A model generated the notes under the pieces. The model worked only from the letters and a program-made list of their open reading frames with translations, was not told the DNA's origin and ran no database searches. From Mytilus trossulus (taxonomy: Eukaryota > Mollusca > Bivalvia > Mytilida > Mytilidae), in the NCBI RefSeq assembly GCF_036588685.1, contig NC_086378.1:33953578-34017577 (forward strand): 64,000 nt of DNA, in the 5' to 3' direction. Made by a program: the position numbers and the translations under genes. Below, one piece after another: positions 28,650 to 45,949 of this stretch (within the stretch, counting starts at the first letter, position 1; every line of letters begins with the position of its first letter).

Positions 28650-29024
28650 TTACTTGCTGCTGGTGTATTTAGTGACGGCTTTGGTACCTTCACTGACAGC
28701 GTGCTTGGCCAATTCTCCGGGTAAGAGAAGACGGACAGCGGTCTGGATCTCCCGGGATGTGATGGTAGATCTTTTGTTGTAGTGTGCCAATCGGGAAGCC
28801 TCTGCTGCGATTCTCTCGAAGATATCGTTGACGAAGCTGTTCATGATGGACATTGCCTTTGAGGACACTCCGGTGTCGGGGTGAACTTGTCTCAAGACTT
28901 TGTAGATGTAGATAGCATAGGATTCACGTCTCTTCCTCCTCCTTTTCTTATCACCGCCGGGTCTGGCAGTCTTTGCCTTGGTGACGGCCTTCTTGGCTCC
29001 TTTAGTTCCTACTTTGGGTGGCAT
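28650..29024 (-). CDS. H2B: Histone H2B, unit F6
   Basis: Intact 124-codon copy, start at the ATG at 29024. Confidence 0.99.
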   Translation of the reverse strand: MPPKVGTKGAKKAVTKAKTARPGGDKKRRRKRRESYAIYIYKVLRQVHPDTGVSSKAMSIMNSFVNDIFERIAAEASRLAHYNKRSTITSREIQTAVRLLLPGELAKHAVSEGTKAVTKYTSSK

Positions 29025-29077
29025 GTTACTGGTTTGATAATCAAATAAGTAATGGTGAAAAATTATTTTCAATTTGT

Positions 29078-29240
29078 TTATATACTGGGCAAAACGGATT
29101 GAAAGATTTTATTAAACGCGAACCTCGGAGAGAGCACCCATAACATGTTGAATGTTCGGTAGCCTAACTGCTCGCAGAGAGCTTCGTTCTGATTGGTGTA
29201 TAATAAAAACATCGTTCAATCCGTTTAGTGGGTATATAAG
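29078..29240. promoter_or_regulatory. Divergent H2B/H2A promoter, unit F6
   Basis: TATA boxes at 29078-29084 (minus) and 29233-29240 (plus), internal elements unchanged. Confidence 0.9.
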
Positions 29241-29294
29241 CTAAATTTTGAAGAAAAATTGTATCACTTTACTCAGTGTCGATCAACCAAATAG

Positions 29295-29678
<384 letters not shown>

Positions 29679-29711
29679 AAAGTGGATATATCGGATTACT
29701 CACTTAACAAC

Positions 29712-29766
29712 GGCCCTTTTCAGGGCCACCAATATTTTTCAAAAAGAGTCTAAAATTGTTGTACAT
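29712..29766 (+). terminator. Histone 3' processing signal, H2A F6
   Basis: Stem-loop 29712-29727, complete signal. Confidence 0.95.
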
Positions 29767-30769
29767 CTTAGTAATACTTTATTCCCCATACATAATTGAA
29801 AAAAATATATTCTACTACATAACAAATAAAAAATGTCTAAAATATAAATGTCCCTTCTTCCGTGATTCTTCTTTTCTTCTCTCTCTAACGCATCCCATTT
29901 AAGTACAGTTCTTATAGCATAACACTAAGTCTAGTAACTTTTTCAGTCTTCTTCATCAGAACATTTATTGTCGTACTTTCTGACTCTTTGAACCCACAAG
30001 TAGCTCAGTTAAATCATATAATGTTTGTCGGGGGGAAAAAAAACCACTGATAGTATTTATATTTAATACTAGTCTGCTCTCTTCTTTCTCTCTCTTGGTT
30101 ATTGATGCGAGCATGCTTAGATTCATCTGAGAAGGTGTGTGGTTTTTTTTTATTATTATAATTATTTATAGTTTTTGTTAACATTATCTCTTTCGTCAAC
30201 ACTTTTATATATGATATGTACTTTCCATTCTTTTCCTTTTTCCATTTTTTTCAGCATCTCTCTCTCTGTCTTTCTGTCTTTATTTAGTTATTGTTTGTGT
30301 ATTAAAGATGTGGAATTGATGTAAGCACACCGACAATCAGACAATGTGACAAATGTGCCCAGCCCAAATGAAAATCATACCACATCTTCTTTTTTTATAT
30401 TAAATATACATAAATATGACATAATACAACAATAAAGAAACTCAGCCGATCCGCACAATGTCATGTCGGGAATGTGTAATTCCATTTGTTTCTGTTTTTT
30501 TATTTTTATTTCGCTTTGTTTGTGTTATAACTGCATTTTATTTTTATTTTTTCCTGTTTTTATTTTTCGTTCCTTTCCTTAATGTTTCTGCATGTATTTT
30601 GACCTTTTTTCATTATTATTATTTTTCTTCTTCAGATTTATCATATTGAAACCGTGACACTAATTTACTATTGTTGAGCTATGAGGGATGATCAGAAACT
30701 GTAATTATGAATGAAAAAAGGGGGCATTTTTACTGTCAGCTTGGGTTGAGCAGTTTTTCAGTAAAAAAT

Positions 30770-31375
<606 letters not shown>

Positions 31376-31404
31376 GAAGTGTGATTTTTTCACCAAAACA
31401 TAAC

Positions 31405-31460
31405 GGCCCTTTTCAGGGCCACCAATATTTTTCAAAAAGAATCTATAAATTGTTGTACAT
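31405..31460 (+). terminator. Histone 3' processing signal, H3 F7
   Basis: Stem-loop 31405-31420, complete signal. Confidence 0.95.
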
Positions 31461-32914
31461 GAAAATTAGAAACATAGCCGAACCCCTCTTTTCCCCATCT
31501 CTCTCTCTCTCTTTTATTTCTTCTTGTTGAATCCATCTATATGCAAAGCAATACATAGACAAAAAATAAATTTTATGATATATATATACACACAAGTCTC
31601 ATCACAAAAAAAAGGGGGGTGTTTGTTTATCATGGTACATGTATGTCCTTGTGTGTAGAATATTAAATAGTACATTATATAAAAAAAGATCAACATATAA
31701 ATGTTTCTATCTGTACTTCTGTTCTTTTCTTTTCTTCGCTTGTTTTGTCTTGTCTTCTTTTGATGTATTATTTACACCAGTAGTCTAGACCAAAGAAAGA
31801 GAACCACCAACTGGCCAAAATATAACCTTTTTTTTTAAGTTAGAGTTTAAATATCTTGTATAATTCATTAATTTGAATATTTCTTTTAGAAAAGCTGATA
31901 TTACAGGGTACTTTTATCAAAAATTTAGAGCTCTTTTTCAGTCAGAATTGTAAAGAATTTTTTTATCATGTATGTAGTAATATATTTTGTCCACTTTAGA
32001 GTCTTGTCTTGCTGCTAGTTAACAAAATCATGAAATTTCTATTTAAATTAATATAATTTCGGTACGGGTCCAAGTAGTCCCCACAAAATTTCAATGTAGG
32101 AAGTCCATGTAAGCATATATCTTGCACTTATAAGCTTTTTTATATGATAAAAAGTGGTTTTCAGACTTATTATAAACTTTTCTGGCTAAAAGAAGTCTTC
32201 AGAATAGTAAGTACATGTGTGCGCATTAACATTTTTATTGGATTGGCTGATGAAATTGTCATCGTCATACTGTGGATAAATATAGAATGGCGTTTAAAAA
32301 TAAAATTGAAAGGAAGATGCACACATAAGAAGTTTTACCCGCAGTCAGGGGCATCTCTTTTCTTCACTGTAATACCTAGAAAAAAAAATCTTTAATAGTA
32401 ATAACAGTAACAGTTTTATTCATACATTCTCCCATTTATGATCTGAAGTACCTGCAGCAGATCGTTGATGGATGGCAAGCACAGCTTTGACAGATGATGT
32501 TGAGTTATGAAAGACAGGTAGAAAACTGCAAGCATGTAAAATCCTGTGATGTATCCAATTTCTGGATACATCAAATAGACAAATAGATAACCAGTATTCC
32601 TAGATATGTCTGTGAGGTTTATTTTTTCCCCAACTAAATTCCATTCCATTAAGTTGAAATGTGTATTGTCATTGAATGAAAATGTCTGTTCAGAGAAAGC
32701 AAATAATTATCTTTATAATTTTGACTGTCTAAAGTGATTTTCATTTATCATTTATTTATCATACTATTCTATCTTAAAATGAAAACTTTTCAACATTTTG
32801 GAACTTTTTTTGTCTCCTTCAGTCATTTTTATTCCGATTGAAATAATAGTTTTTTCTTAAAAATTTACTGTCTGATATGAATTATTATATTTTTCAGACC
32901 TAGAATGAAAAAGT

Positions 32915-33045
32915 GGATTGAAAGTGTACACAGTTTAAGGCAGTACAGAGTTACCTCCCGGAATAAAACAACGTAAGCCAATCAGACAACAGTTAACTGA
33001 AAATGTGTGATACTTCTTTTACGGCCGCGTTGGTGATATATAAAG
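32915..33045 (+). promoter_or_regulatory. H4 promoter, unit F7
   Basis: GGATTGAAA 32915-32923, CCAATCAG 32978-32985, TATATAAAG 33037-33045. Confidence 0.85.
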
Positions 33046-33092
33046 AGTCGCTGTTAGACGGAAAGTATTATTTAACTAATCACCACAAATAG

Positions 33093-33410
<318 letters not shown>

Positions 33411-33436
33411 ACAGCCACCCAGCTAATATCAACAAC

Positions 33437-33492
33437 GGCCCTTTTCAGGGCCACCAACATTTTTCAAAAAGAATCTTAGATTTGTTGTACAT
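33437..33492 (+). terminator. Histone 3' processing signal, H4 F7
   Basis: Stem-loop 33437-33452, complete signal. Confidence 0.95.
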
Positions 33493-34182
33493 CGTTTTAA
33501 ACAAAATCTTGAAATCAAAGCTTGCTCCCACTTCTATTCTTTTCTCTAATGTTCATGAATTTTTCAACCGTTTTTCTTGTTTTCCCTGATCCTGATCCGC
33601 AACTATTTTCTCTCTCTCGTTATACACCCCCCCCCCCCCCCCTTTTTTTTTTTAAATATCTGGCTTTCTTTTTAATTAACTTCCTTACTCTTACTCTTGT
33701 ATTTATTTGAGAATTTATATTTCTGAAGGTTTATGAATACGTTCAAAGATCAAGTCCGTGCATTTGCCTACATGAAGAGAGAAAATTTCAAAACAAAATG
33801 CACGGACTTTTACACACAAAATCTGTAGATTCTGTTATATTCAATTATAGAGGTTTTTTTTGCGTGGTTTAAGATTAGGTAATGTTCTTGTTTCCGTGTA
33901 AAATAATTCTCGCAATATTTTTTTTCTCTCGAAAAGCAAAAGAAATCGTAAATTTATCAACTCTATTAATTGGAATGAAAGCACTGTTTTGTTCTTCATG
34001 ATTTATGTATTTACGCTTTGTAGTTTTGACAGACAAATTAAATGCTACAGAATGAGTGAAATACACGTATATTTGTTATACAGATAGAAAGAAGAGAAAA
34101 GTAACCATATACTATTGAAATAGTTTGAAAGTGGTTATAGCTGGGGTTGGGATTTATAGCTTTGTTTAGAAGTTTGACATTG

Positions 34183-34237
34183 ATGTACAACAAATGTAAA
34201 TTCTTTTTGAAAAATGTTGGTGGCCCTGAAAAGGGCC
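34183..34237 (-). terminator. Histone 3' processing signal, H2B F7
   Basis: Minus-strand stem-loop 34222-34237, complete signal. Confidence 0.95.
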
Positions 34238-34265
34238 GTTTGTGAAGTTATAAACTTCAGACTGT

Positions 34266-34640
34266 TTACTTGCTGCTGGTGTATTTAGTGACGGCTTTGG
34301 TACCTTCACTGACAGCGTGCTTGGCCAATTCTCCGGGTAAGAGAAGACGGACAGCGGTCTGGATCTCCCGGGATGTGATGGTAGATCTTTTGTTGTAGTG
34401 TGCCAATCGGGAAGCCTCTGCTGCGATTCTCTCGAAGATATCGTTGACGAAGCTGTTCATGATGGACATTGCCTTTGAGGACACTCCGGTGTCGGGGTGA
34501 ACTTGTCTCAAGACTTTGTAGATGTAGATAGCATAGGATTCACGTCTCTTCCTCCTCCTTTTCTTATCACCGCCGGGTCTGGCAGTCTTTGCCTTGGTGA
34601 CGGCCTTCTTGGCTCCTTTAGTTCCTACTTTGGGTGGCAT
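34266..34640 (-). CDS. H2B: Histone H2B, unit F7
   Basis: Intact 124-codon copy, start at the ATG at 34640. Confidence 0.99.
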   Translation of the reverse strand: MPPKVGTKGAKKAVTKAKTARPGGDKKRRRKRRESYAIYIYKVLRQVHPDTGVSSKAMSIMNSFVNDIFERIAAEASRLAHYNKRSTITSREIQTAVRLLLPGELAKHAVSEGTKAVTKYTSSK

Positions 34641-34693
34641 GTTACTGGTTTGATAATCAAATAAGTAATGGTGAAAAATTATTTTCAATTTGT

Positions 34694-34856
34694 TTATATA
34701 CTGGGCAAAACGGATTGAAAGATTTTATTAAACGCGAACCTCGGAGAGAGCACCCATAACATGTTGAATGTTCGGTAGCCTAACTGCTCGCAGAGAGCTT
34801 CGTTCTGATTGGTGTATAATAAAAACATCGTTCAATCCGTTTAGTGGGTATATAAG
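34694..34856. promoter_or_regulatory. Divergent H2B/H2A promoter, unit F7
   Basis: TATA boxes at 34694-34700 (minus) and 34849-34856 (plus), internal elements unchanged. Confidence 0.9.
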
Positions 34857-34910
34857 CTAAATTTTGAAGAAAAATTGTATCACTTTACTCAGTGTCGATC
34901 AACCAAATAG

Positions 34911-35294
<384 letters not shown>

Positions 35295-35327
35295 AAAGTG
35301 GATATATCGGATTACTCACTTAACAAC

Positions 35328-35382
35328 GGCCCTTTTCAGGGCCACCAATATTTTTCAAAAAGAGTCTAAAATTGTTGTACAT
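35328..35382 (+). terminator. Histone 3' processing signal, H2A F7
   Basis: Stem-loop 35328-35343, complete signal. Confidence 0.95.
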
Positions 35383-36385
35383 CTTAGTAATACTTTATTC
35401 CCCATACATAATTGAAAAAAATATATTCTACTACATAACAAATAAAAAATGTCTAAAATATAAATGTCCCTTCTTCCGTGATTCTTCTTTTCTTCTCTCT
35501 CTAACGCATCCCATTTAAGTACAGTTCTTATAGCATAACACTAAGTCTAGTAACTTTTTCAGTCTTCTTCATCAGAACATTTATTGTCGTACTTTCTGAC
35601 TCTTTGAACCCACAAGTAGCTCAGTTAAATCATATAATGTTTGTCGGGGGGAAAAAAAACCACTGATAGTATTTATATTTAATACTAGTCTGCTCTCTTC
35701 TTTCTCTCTCTTGGTTATTGATGCGAGCATGCTTAGATTCATCTGAGAAGGTGTGTGGTTTTTTTTTATTATTATAATTATTTATAGTTTTTGTTAACAT
35801 TATCTCTTTCGTCAACACTTTTATATATGATATGTACTTTCCATTCTTTTCCTTTTTCCATTTTTTTCAGCATCTCTCTCTCTGTCTTTCTGTCTTTATT
35901 TAGTTATTGTTTGTGTATTAAAGATGTGGAATTGATGTAAGCACACCGACAATCAGACAATGTGACAAATGTGCCCAGCCCAAATGAAAATCATACCACA
36001 TCTTCTTTTTTTATATTAAATATACATAAATATGACATAATACAACAATAAAGAAACTCAGCCGATCCGCACAATGTCATGTCGGGAATGTGTAATTCCA
36101 TTTGTTTCTGTTTTTTTATTTTTATTTCGCTTTGTTTGTGTTATAACTGCATTTTATTTTTATTTTTTCCTGTTTTTATTTTTCGTTCCTTTCCTTAATG
36201 TTTCTGCATGTATTTTGACCTTTTTTCATTATTATTATTTTTCTTCTTCAGATTTATCATATTGAAACCGTGACACTAATTTACTATTGTTGAGCTATGA
36301 GGGATGATCAGAAACTGTAATTATGAATGAAAAAAGGGGGCATTTTTACTGTCAGCTTGGGTTGAGCAGTTTTTCAGTAAAAAAT

Positions 36386-36991
<606 letters not shown>

Positions 36992-37020
36992 GAAGTGTGA
37001 TTTTTTCACCAAAACATAAC

Positions 37021-37076
37021 GGCCCTTTTCAGGGCCACCAATATTTTTCAAAAAGAATCTATAAATTGTTGTACAT
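37021..37076 (+). terminator. Histone 3' processing signal, H3 F8
   Basis: Stem-loop 37021-37036, complete signal. Confidence 0.95.
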
Positions 37077-38530
37077 GAAAATTAGAAACATAGCCGAACC
37101 CCTCTTTTCCCCATCTCTCTCTCTCTCTTTTATTTCTTCTTGTTGAATCCATCTATATGCAAAGCAATACATAGACAAAAAATAAATTTTATGATATATA
37201 TATACACACAAGTCTCATCACAAAAAAAAGGGGGGTGTTTGTTTATCATGGTACATGTATGTCCTTGTGTGTAGAATATTAAATAGTACATTATATAAAA
37301 AAAGATCAACATATAAATGTTTCTATCTGTACTTCTGTTCTTTTCTTTTCTTCGCTTGTTTTGTCTTGTCTTCTTTTGATGTATTATTTACACCAGTAGT
37401 CTAGACCAAAGAAAGAGAACCACCAACTGGCCAAAATATAACCTTTTTTTTTAAGTTAGAGTTTAAATATCTTGTATAATTCATTAATTTGAATATTTCT
37501 TTTAGAAAAGCTGATATTACAGGGTACTTTTATCAAAAATTTAGAGCTCTTTTTCAGTCAGAATTGTAAAGAATTTTTTTATCATGTATGTAGTAATATA
37601 TTTTGTCCACTTTAGAGTCTTGTCTTGCTGCTAGTTAACAAAATCATGAAATTTCTATTTAAATTAATATAATTTCGGTACGGGTCCAAGTAGTCCCCAC
37701 AAAATTTCAATGTAGGAAGTCCATGTAAGCATATATCTTGCACTTATAAGCTTTTTTATATGATAAAAAGTGGTTTTCAGACTTATTATAAACTTTTCTG
37801 GCTAAAAGAAGTCTTCAGAATAGTAAGTACATGTGTGCGCATTAACATTTTTATTGGATTGGCTGATGAAATTGTCATCGTCATACTGTGGATAAATATA
37901 GAATGGCGTTTAAAAATAAAATTGAAAGGAAGATGCACACATAAGAAGTTTTACCCGCAGTCAGGGGCATCTCTTTTCTTCACTGTAATACCTAGAAAAA
38001 AAAATCTTTAATAGTAATAACAGTAACAGTTTTATTCATACATTCTCCCATTTATGATCTGAAGTACCTGCAGCAGATCGTTGATGGATGGCAAGCACAG
38101 CTTTGACAGATGATGTTGAGTTATGAAAGACAGGTAGAAAACTGCAAGCATGTAAAATCCTGTGATGTATCCAATTTCTGGATACATCAAATAGACAAAT
38201 AGATAACCAGTATTCCTAGATATGTCTGTGAGGTTTATTTTTTCCCCAACTAAATTCCATTCCATTAAGTTGAAATGTGTATTGTCATTGAATGAAAATG
38301 TCTGTTCAGAGAAAGCAAATAATTATCTTTATAATTTTGACTGTCTAAAGTGATTTTCATTTATCATTTATTTATCATACTATTCTATCTTAAAATGAAA
38401 ACTTTTCAACATTTTGGAACTTTTTTTGTCTCCTTCAGTCATTTTTATTCCGATTGAAATAATAGTTTTTTCTTAAAAATTTACTGTCTGATATGAATTA
38501 TTATATTTTTCAGACCTAGAATGAAAAAGT

Positions 38531-38661
38531 GGATTGAAAGTGTACACAGTTTAAGGCAGTACAGAGTTACCTCCCGGAATAAAACAACGTAAGCCAATCA
38601 GACAACAGTTAACTGAAAATGTGTGATACTTCTTTTACGGCCGCGTTGGTGATATATAAAG
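38531..38661 (+). promoter_or_regulatory. H4 promoter, unit F8
   Basis: GGATTGAAA 38531-38539, CCAATCAG 38594-38601, TATATAAAG 38653-38661. Confidence 0.85.
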
Positions 38662-38708
38662 AGTCGCTGTTAGACGGAAAGTATTATTTAACTAATCACC
38701 ACAAATAG

Positions 38709-39026
<318 letters not shown>

Positions 39027-39052
39027 ACAGCCACCCAGCTAATATCAACAAC

Positions 39053-39108
39053 GGCCCTTTTCAGGGCCACCAACATTTTTCAAAAAGAATCTTAGATTTG
39101 TTGTACAT
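39053..39108 (+). terminator. Histone 3' processing signal, H4 F8
   Basis: Stem-loop 39053-39068, complete signal. Confidence 0.95.
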
Positions 39109-39795
39109 CGTTTTAAACAAAATCTTGAAATCAAAGCTTGCTCCCACTTCTATTCTTTTCTCTAATGTTCATGAATTTTTCAACCGTTTTTCTTGTTTTC
39201 CCTGATCCTGATCCGCAACTATTTTCTCTCTCTCGTTATACCCCCCCCCCCCCCCTTTTTTTTTTTAAATATCTGGCTTTCTTTTTAATTAACTTCCTTA
39301 CTCTTACTCTTGTATTTATTTGAGAATTTATATTTCTGAAGGTTTATGAATACGTTCAAAGATCAAGTCCGTGCATTTGCCTACATGAAGAGAGAAAATT
39401 TCAAAACAAAATGCACGGACTTTTACACACAAAATCTGTAGATTCTGTTATATTCAATTATAGAGGTTTTTTTTGCGTGGTTTAAGATTAGGTAATGTTC
39501 TTGTTTCCGTGTAAAATAATTCTCGCAATATTTTTTTTCTCTCGAAAAGCAAAAGAAATCGTAAATTTATCAACTCTATTAATTGGAATGAAAGCACTGT
39601 TTTGTTCTTCATGATTTATGTATTTACGCTTTGTAGTTTTGACAGACAAATTAAATGCTACAGAATGAGTGAAATACACGTATATTTGTTATACAGATAG
39701 AAAGAAGAGAAAAGTAACCATATACTATTGAAATAGTTTGAAAGTGGTTATAGCTGGGGTTGGGATTTATAGCTTTGTTTAGAAGTTTGACATTG

Positions 39796-39850
39796 ATGTA
39801 CAACAAATGTAAATTCTTTTTGAAAAATGTTGGTGGCCCTGAAAAGGGCC
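39796..39850 (-). terminator. Histone 3' processing signal, H2B F8
   Basis: Minus-strand stem-loop 39835-39850, complete signal. Confidence 0.95.
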
Positions 39851-39878
39851 GTTTGTGAAGTTATAAACTTCAGACTGT

Positions 39879-40253
39879 TTACTTGCTGCTGGTGTATTTA
39901 GTGACGGCTTTGGTACCTTCACTGACAGCGTGCTTGGCCAATTCTCCGGGTAAGAGAAGACGGACAGCGGTCTGGATCTCCCGGGATGTGATGGTAGATC
40001 TTTTGTTGTAGTGTGCCAATCGGGAAGCCTCTGCTGCGATTCTCTCGAAGATATCGTTGACGAAGCTGTTCATGATGGACATTGCCTTTGAGGACACTCC
40101 GGTGTCGGGGTGAACTTGTCTCAAGACTTTGTAGATGTAGATAGCATAGGATTCACGTCTCTTCCTCCTCCTTTTCTTATCACCGCCGGGTCTGGCAGTC
40201 TTTGCCTTGGTGACGGCCTTCTTGGCTCCTTTAGTTCCTACTTTGGGTGGCAT
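39879..40253 (-). CDS. H2B: Histone H2B, unit F8
   Basis: Intact 124-codon copy, start at the ATG at 40253. Confidence 0.99.
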   Translation of the reverse strand: MPPKVGTKGAKKAVTKAKTARPGGDKKRRRKRRESYAIYIYKVLRQVHPDTGVSSKAMSIMNSFVNDIFERIAAEASRLAHYNKRSTITSREIQTAVRLLLPGELAKHAVSEGTKAVTKYTSSK

Positions 40254-40306
40254 GTTACTGGTTTGATAATCAAATAAGTAATGGTGAAAAATTATTTTCA
40301 ATTTGT

Positions 40307-40469
40307 TTATATACTGGGCAAAACGGATTGAAAGATTTTATTAAACGCGAACCTCGGAGAGAGCACCCATAACATGTTGAATGTTCGGTAGCCTAACTGC
40401 TCGCAGAGAGCTTCGTTCTGATTGGTGTATAATAAAAACATCGTTCAATCCGTTTAGTGGGTATATAAG
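40307..40469. promoter_or_regulatory. Divergent H2B/H2A promoter, unit F8
   Basis: TATA boxes at 40307-40313 (minus) and 40462-40469 (plus), internal elements unchanged. Confidence 0.9.
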
Positions 40470-40523
40470 CTAAATTTTGAAGAAAAATTGTATCACTTTA
40501 CTCAGTGTCGATCAACCAAATAG

Positions 40524-40907
<384 letters not shown>

Positions 40908-40940
40908 AAAGTGGATATATCGGATTACTCACTTAACAAC

Positions 40941-40995
40941 GGCCCTTTTCAGGGCCACCAATATTTTTCAAAAAGAGTCTAAAATTGTTGTACAT
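40941..40995 (+). terminator. Histone 3' processing signal, H2A F8
   Basis: Stem-loop 40941-40956, complete signal. Confidence 0.95.
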
Positions 40996-41998
40996 CTTAG
41001 TAATACTTTATTCCCCATACATAATTGAAAAAAATATATTCTACTACATAACAAATAAAAAATGTCTAAAATATAAATGTCCCTTCTTCCGTGATTCTTC
41101 TTTTCTTCTCTCTCTAACGCATCCCATTTAAGTACAGTTCTTATAGCATAACACTAAGTCTAGTAACTTTTTCAGTCTTCTTCATCAGAACATTTATTGT
41201 CGTACTTTCTGACTCTTTGAACCCACAAGTAGCTCAGTTAAATCATATAATGTTTGTCGGGGGGAAAAAAAACCACTGATAGTATTTATATTTAATACTA
41301 GTCTGCTCTCTTCTTTCTCTCTCTTGGTTATTGATGCGAGCATGCTTAGATTCATCTGAGAAGGTGTGTGGTTTTTTTTTATTATTATAATTATTTATAG
41401 TTTTTGTTAACATTATCTCTTTCGTCAACACTTTTATATATGATATGTACTTTCCATTCTTTTCCTTTTTCCATTTTTTTCAGCATCTCTCTCTCTGTCT
41501 TTCTGTCTTTATTTAGTTATTGTTTGTGTATTAAAGATGTGGAATTGATGTAAGCACACCGACAATCAGACAATGTGACAAATGTGCCCAGCCCAAATGA
41601 AAATCATACCACATCTTCTTTTTTTATATTAAATATACATAAATATGACATAATACAACAATAAAGAAACTCAGCCGATCCGCACAATGTCATGTCGGGA
41701 ATGTGTAATTCCATTTGTTTCTGTTTTTTTATTTTTATTTCGCTTTGTTTGTGTTATAACTGCATTTTATTTTTATTTTTTCCTGTTTTTATTTTTCGTT
41801 CCTTTCCTTAATGTTTCTGCATGTATTTTGACCTTTTTTCATTATTATTATTTTTCTTCTTCAGATTTATCATATTGAAACCGTGACACTAATTTACTAT
41901 TGTTGAGCTATGAGGGATGATCAGAAACTGTAATTATGAATGAAAAAAGGGGGCATTTTTACTGTCAGCTTGGGTTGAGCAGTTTTTCAGTAAAAAAT

Positions 41999-42604
<606 letters not shown>

Positions 42605-42633
42605 GAAGTGTGATTTTTTCACCAAAACATAAC

Positions 42634-42689
42634 GGCCCTTTTCAGGGCCACCAATATTTTTCAAAAAGAATCTATAAATTGTTGTACAT
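42634..42689 (+). terminator. Histone 3' processing signal, H3 F9
   Basis: Stem-loop 42634-42649, complete signal. Confidence 0.95.
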
Positions 42690-44143
42690 GAAAATTAGAA
42701 ACATAGCCGAACCCCTCTTTTCCCCATCTCTCTCTCTCTCTTTTATTTCTTCTTGTTGAATCCATCTATATGCAAAGCAATACATAGACAAAAAATAAAT
42801 TTTATGATATATATATACACACAAGTCTCATCACAAAAAAAAGGGGGGTGTTTGTTTATCATGGTACATGTATGTCCTTGTGTGTAGAATATTAAATAGT
42901 ACATTATATAAAAAAAGATCAACATATAAATGTTTCTATCTGTACTTCTGTTCTTTTCTTTTCTTCGCTTGTTTTGTCTTGTCTTCTTTTGATGTATTAT
43001 TTACACCAGTAGTCTAGACCAAAGAAAGAGAACCACCAACTGGCCAAAATATAACCTTTTTTTTTAAGTTAGAGTTTAAATATCTTGTATAATTCATTAA
43101 TTTGAATATTTCTTTTAGAAAAGCTGATATTACAGGGTACTTTTATCAAAAATTTAGAGCTCTTTTTCAGTCAGAATTGTAAAGAATTTTTTTATCATGT
43201 ATGTAGTAATATATTTTGTCCACTTTAGAGTCTTGTCTTGCTGCTAGTTAACAAAATCATGAAATTTCTATTTAAATTAATATAATTTCGGTACGGGTCC
43301 AAGTAGTCCCCACAAAATTTCAATGTAGGAAGTCCATGTAAGCATATATCTTGCACTTATAAGCTTTTTTATATGATAAAAAGTGGTTTTCAGACTTATT
43401 ATAAACTTTTCTGGCTAAAAGAAGTCTTCAGAATAGTAAGTACATGTGTGCGCATTAACATTTTTATTGGATTGGCTGATGAAATTGTCATCGTCATACT
43501 GTGGATAAATATAGAATGGCGTTTAAAAATAAAATTGAAAGGAAGATGCACACATAAGAAGTTTTACCCGCAGTCAGGGGCATCTCTTTTCTTCACTGTA
43601 ATACCTAGAAAAAAAAATCTTTAATAGTAATAACAGTAACAGTTTTATTCATACATTCTCCCATTTATGATCTGAAGTACCTGCAGCAGATCGTTGATGG
43701 ATGGCAAGCACAGCTTTGACAGATGATGTTGAGTTATGAAAGACAGGTAGAAAACTGCAAGCATGTAAAATCCTGTGATGTATCCAATTTCTGGATACAT
43801 CAAATAGACAAATAGATAACCAGTATTCCTAGATATGTCTGTGAGGTTTATTTTTTCCCCAACTAAATTCCATTCCATTAAGTTGAAATGTGTATTGTCA
43901 TTGAATGAAAATGTCTGTTCAGAGAAAGCAAATAATTATCTTTATAATTTTGACTGTCTAAAGTGATTTTCATTTATCATTTATTTATCATACTATTCTA
44001 TCTTAAAATGAAAACTTTTCAACATTTTGGAACTTTTTTTGTCTCCTTCAGTCATTTTTATTCCGATTGAAATAATAGTTTTTTCTTAAAAATTTACTGT
44101 CTGATATGAATTATTATATTTTTCAGACCTAGAATGAAAAAGT

Positions 44144-44274
44144 GGATTGAAAGTGTACACAGTTTAAGGCAGTACAGAGTTACCTCCCGGAATAAAACAA
44201 CGTAAGCCAATCAGACAACAGTTAACTGAAAATGTGTGATACTTCTTTTACGGCCGCGTTGGTGATATATAAAG
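44144..44274 (+). promoter_or_regulatory. H4 promoter, unit F9
   Basis: GGATTGAAA 44144-44152, CCAATCAG 44207-44214, TATATAAAG 44266-44274. Confidence 0.85.
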
Positions 44275-44321
44275 AGTCGCTGTTAGACGGAAAGTATTAT
44301 TTAACTAATCACCACAAATAG

Positions 44322-44607
<286 letters not shown>

Positions 44608-44707
44608 NNNNNNNNNNNNNNNNNNNNNNNNNNNNNNNNNNNNNNNNNNNNNNNNNNNNNNNNNNNNNNNNNNNNNNNNNNNNNNNNNNNNNNNNNNNNN
44701 NNNNNNN
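44608..44707. other. Assembly gap 2 (100 N) at the array inversion
   Basis: Exactly 100 N. To the left the unit runs forward and stops in H4 (equivalent to F1 base 3339); to the right the sequence is the reverse complement of the region downstream of H2A (F1 base 5381 and below). True size and structure are unknown. Confidence 0.98.
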
Positions 44708-44749
44708 ATATTTTTTTCAATTATGTATGGGGAATAAAGTATTACTAAG

Positions 44750-44804
44750 ATGTACAACAATTTTAGACTCTTTTTGAAAAATATTGGTGGCCCTGAAAAG
44801 GGCC
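44750..44804 (-). terminator. Histone 3' processing signal, H2A R1
   Basis: Minus-strand stem-loop 44789-44804, complete signal. Confidence 0.95.
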
Positions 44805-44837
44805 GTTGTTAAGTGAGTAATCCGATATATCCACTTT

Positions 44838-45221
<384 letters not shown>

Positions 45222-45275
45222 CTATTTGGTTGATCGACACTGAGTAAAGTGATACAATTTTTCTTCAAAATTTAG

Positions 45276-45438
45276 CTTATATACCCACTAAACGGATTGA
45301 ACGATGTTTTTATTATACACCAATCAGAACGAAGCTCTCTGCGAGCAGTTAGGCTACCGAACATTCAACATGTTATGGGTGCTCTCTCCGAGGTTCGCGT
45401 TTAATAAAATCTTTCAATCCGTTTTGCCCAGTATATAA
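45276..45438. promoter_or_regulatory. Divergent H2A/H2B promoter, unit R1
   Basis: H2A TATA 45276-45283 (minus) and H2B TATA ending 45438 (plus), inverted 12-nt arms and CCAATCAG between. Confidence 0.9.
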
Positions 45439-45491
45439 ACAAATTGAAAATAATTTTTCACCATTACTTATTTGATTATCAAACCAGTAAC

Positions 45492-45866
45492 ATGCCACCC
45501 AAAGTAGGAACTAAAGGAGCCAAGAAGGCCGTCACCAAGGCAAAGACTGCCAGACCCGGCGGTGATAAGAAAAGGAGGAGGAAGAGACGTGAATCCTATG
45601 CTATCTACATCTACAAAGTCTTGAGACAAGTTCACCCCGACACCGGAGTGTCCTCAAAGGCAATGTCCATCATGAACAGCTTCGTCAACGATATCTTCGA
45701 GAGAATCGCAGCAGAGGCTTCCCGATTGGCACACTACAACAAAAGATCTACCATCACATCCCGGGAGATCCAGACCGCTGTCCGTCTTCTCTTACCCGGA
45801 GAATTGGCCAAGCACGCTGTCAGTGAAGGTACCAAAGCCGTCACTAAATACACCAGCAGCAAGTAA
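45492..45866 (+). CDS. H2B: Histone H2B, unit R1
   Basis: Intact 124-codon copy; first H2B on the plus strand. Confidence 0.99.
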   Translation: MPPKVGTKGAKKAVTKAKTARPGGDKKRRRKRRESYAIYIYKVLRQVHPDTGVSSKAMSIMNSFVNDIFERIAAEASRLAHYNKRSTITSREIQTAVRLLLPGELAKHAVSEGTKAVTKYTSSK

Positions 45867-45894
45867 ACAGTCTGAAGTTTATAACTTCACAAAC

Positions 45895-45949
45895 GGCCCT
45901 TTTCAGGGCCACCAACATTTTTCAAAAAGAATTTACATTTGTTGTACAT
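45895..45949 (+). terminator. Histone 3' processing signal, H2B R1
   Basis: Stem-loop 45895-45910, complete signal. Confidence 0.95.
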
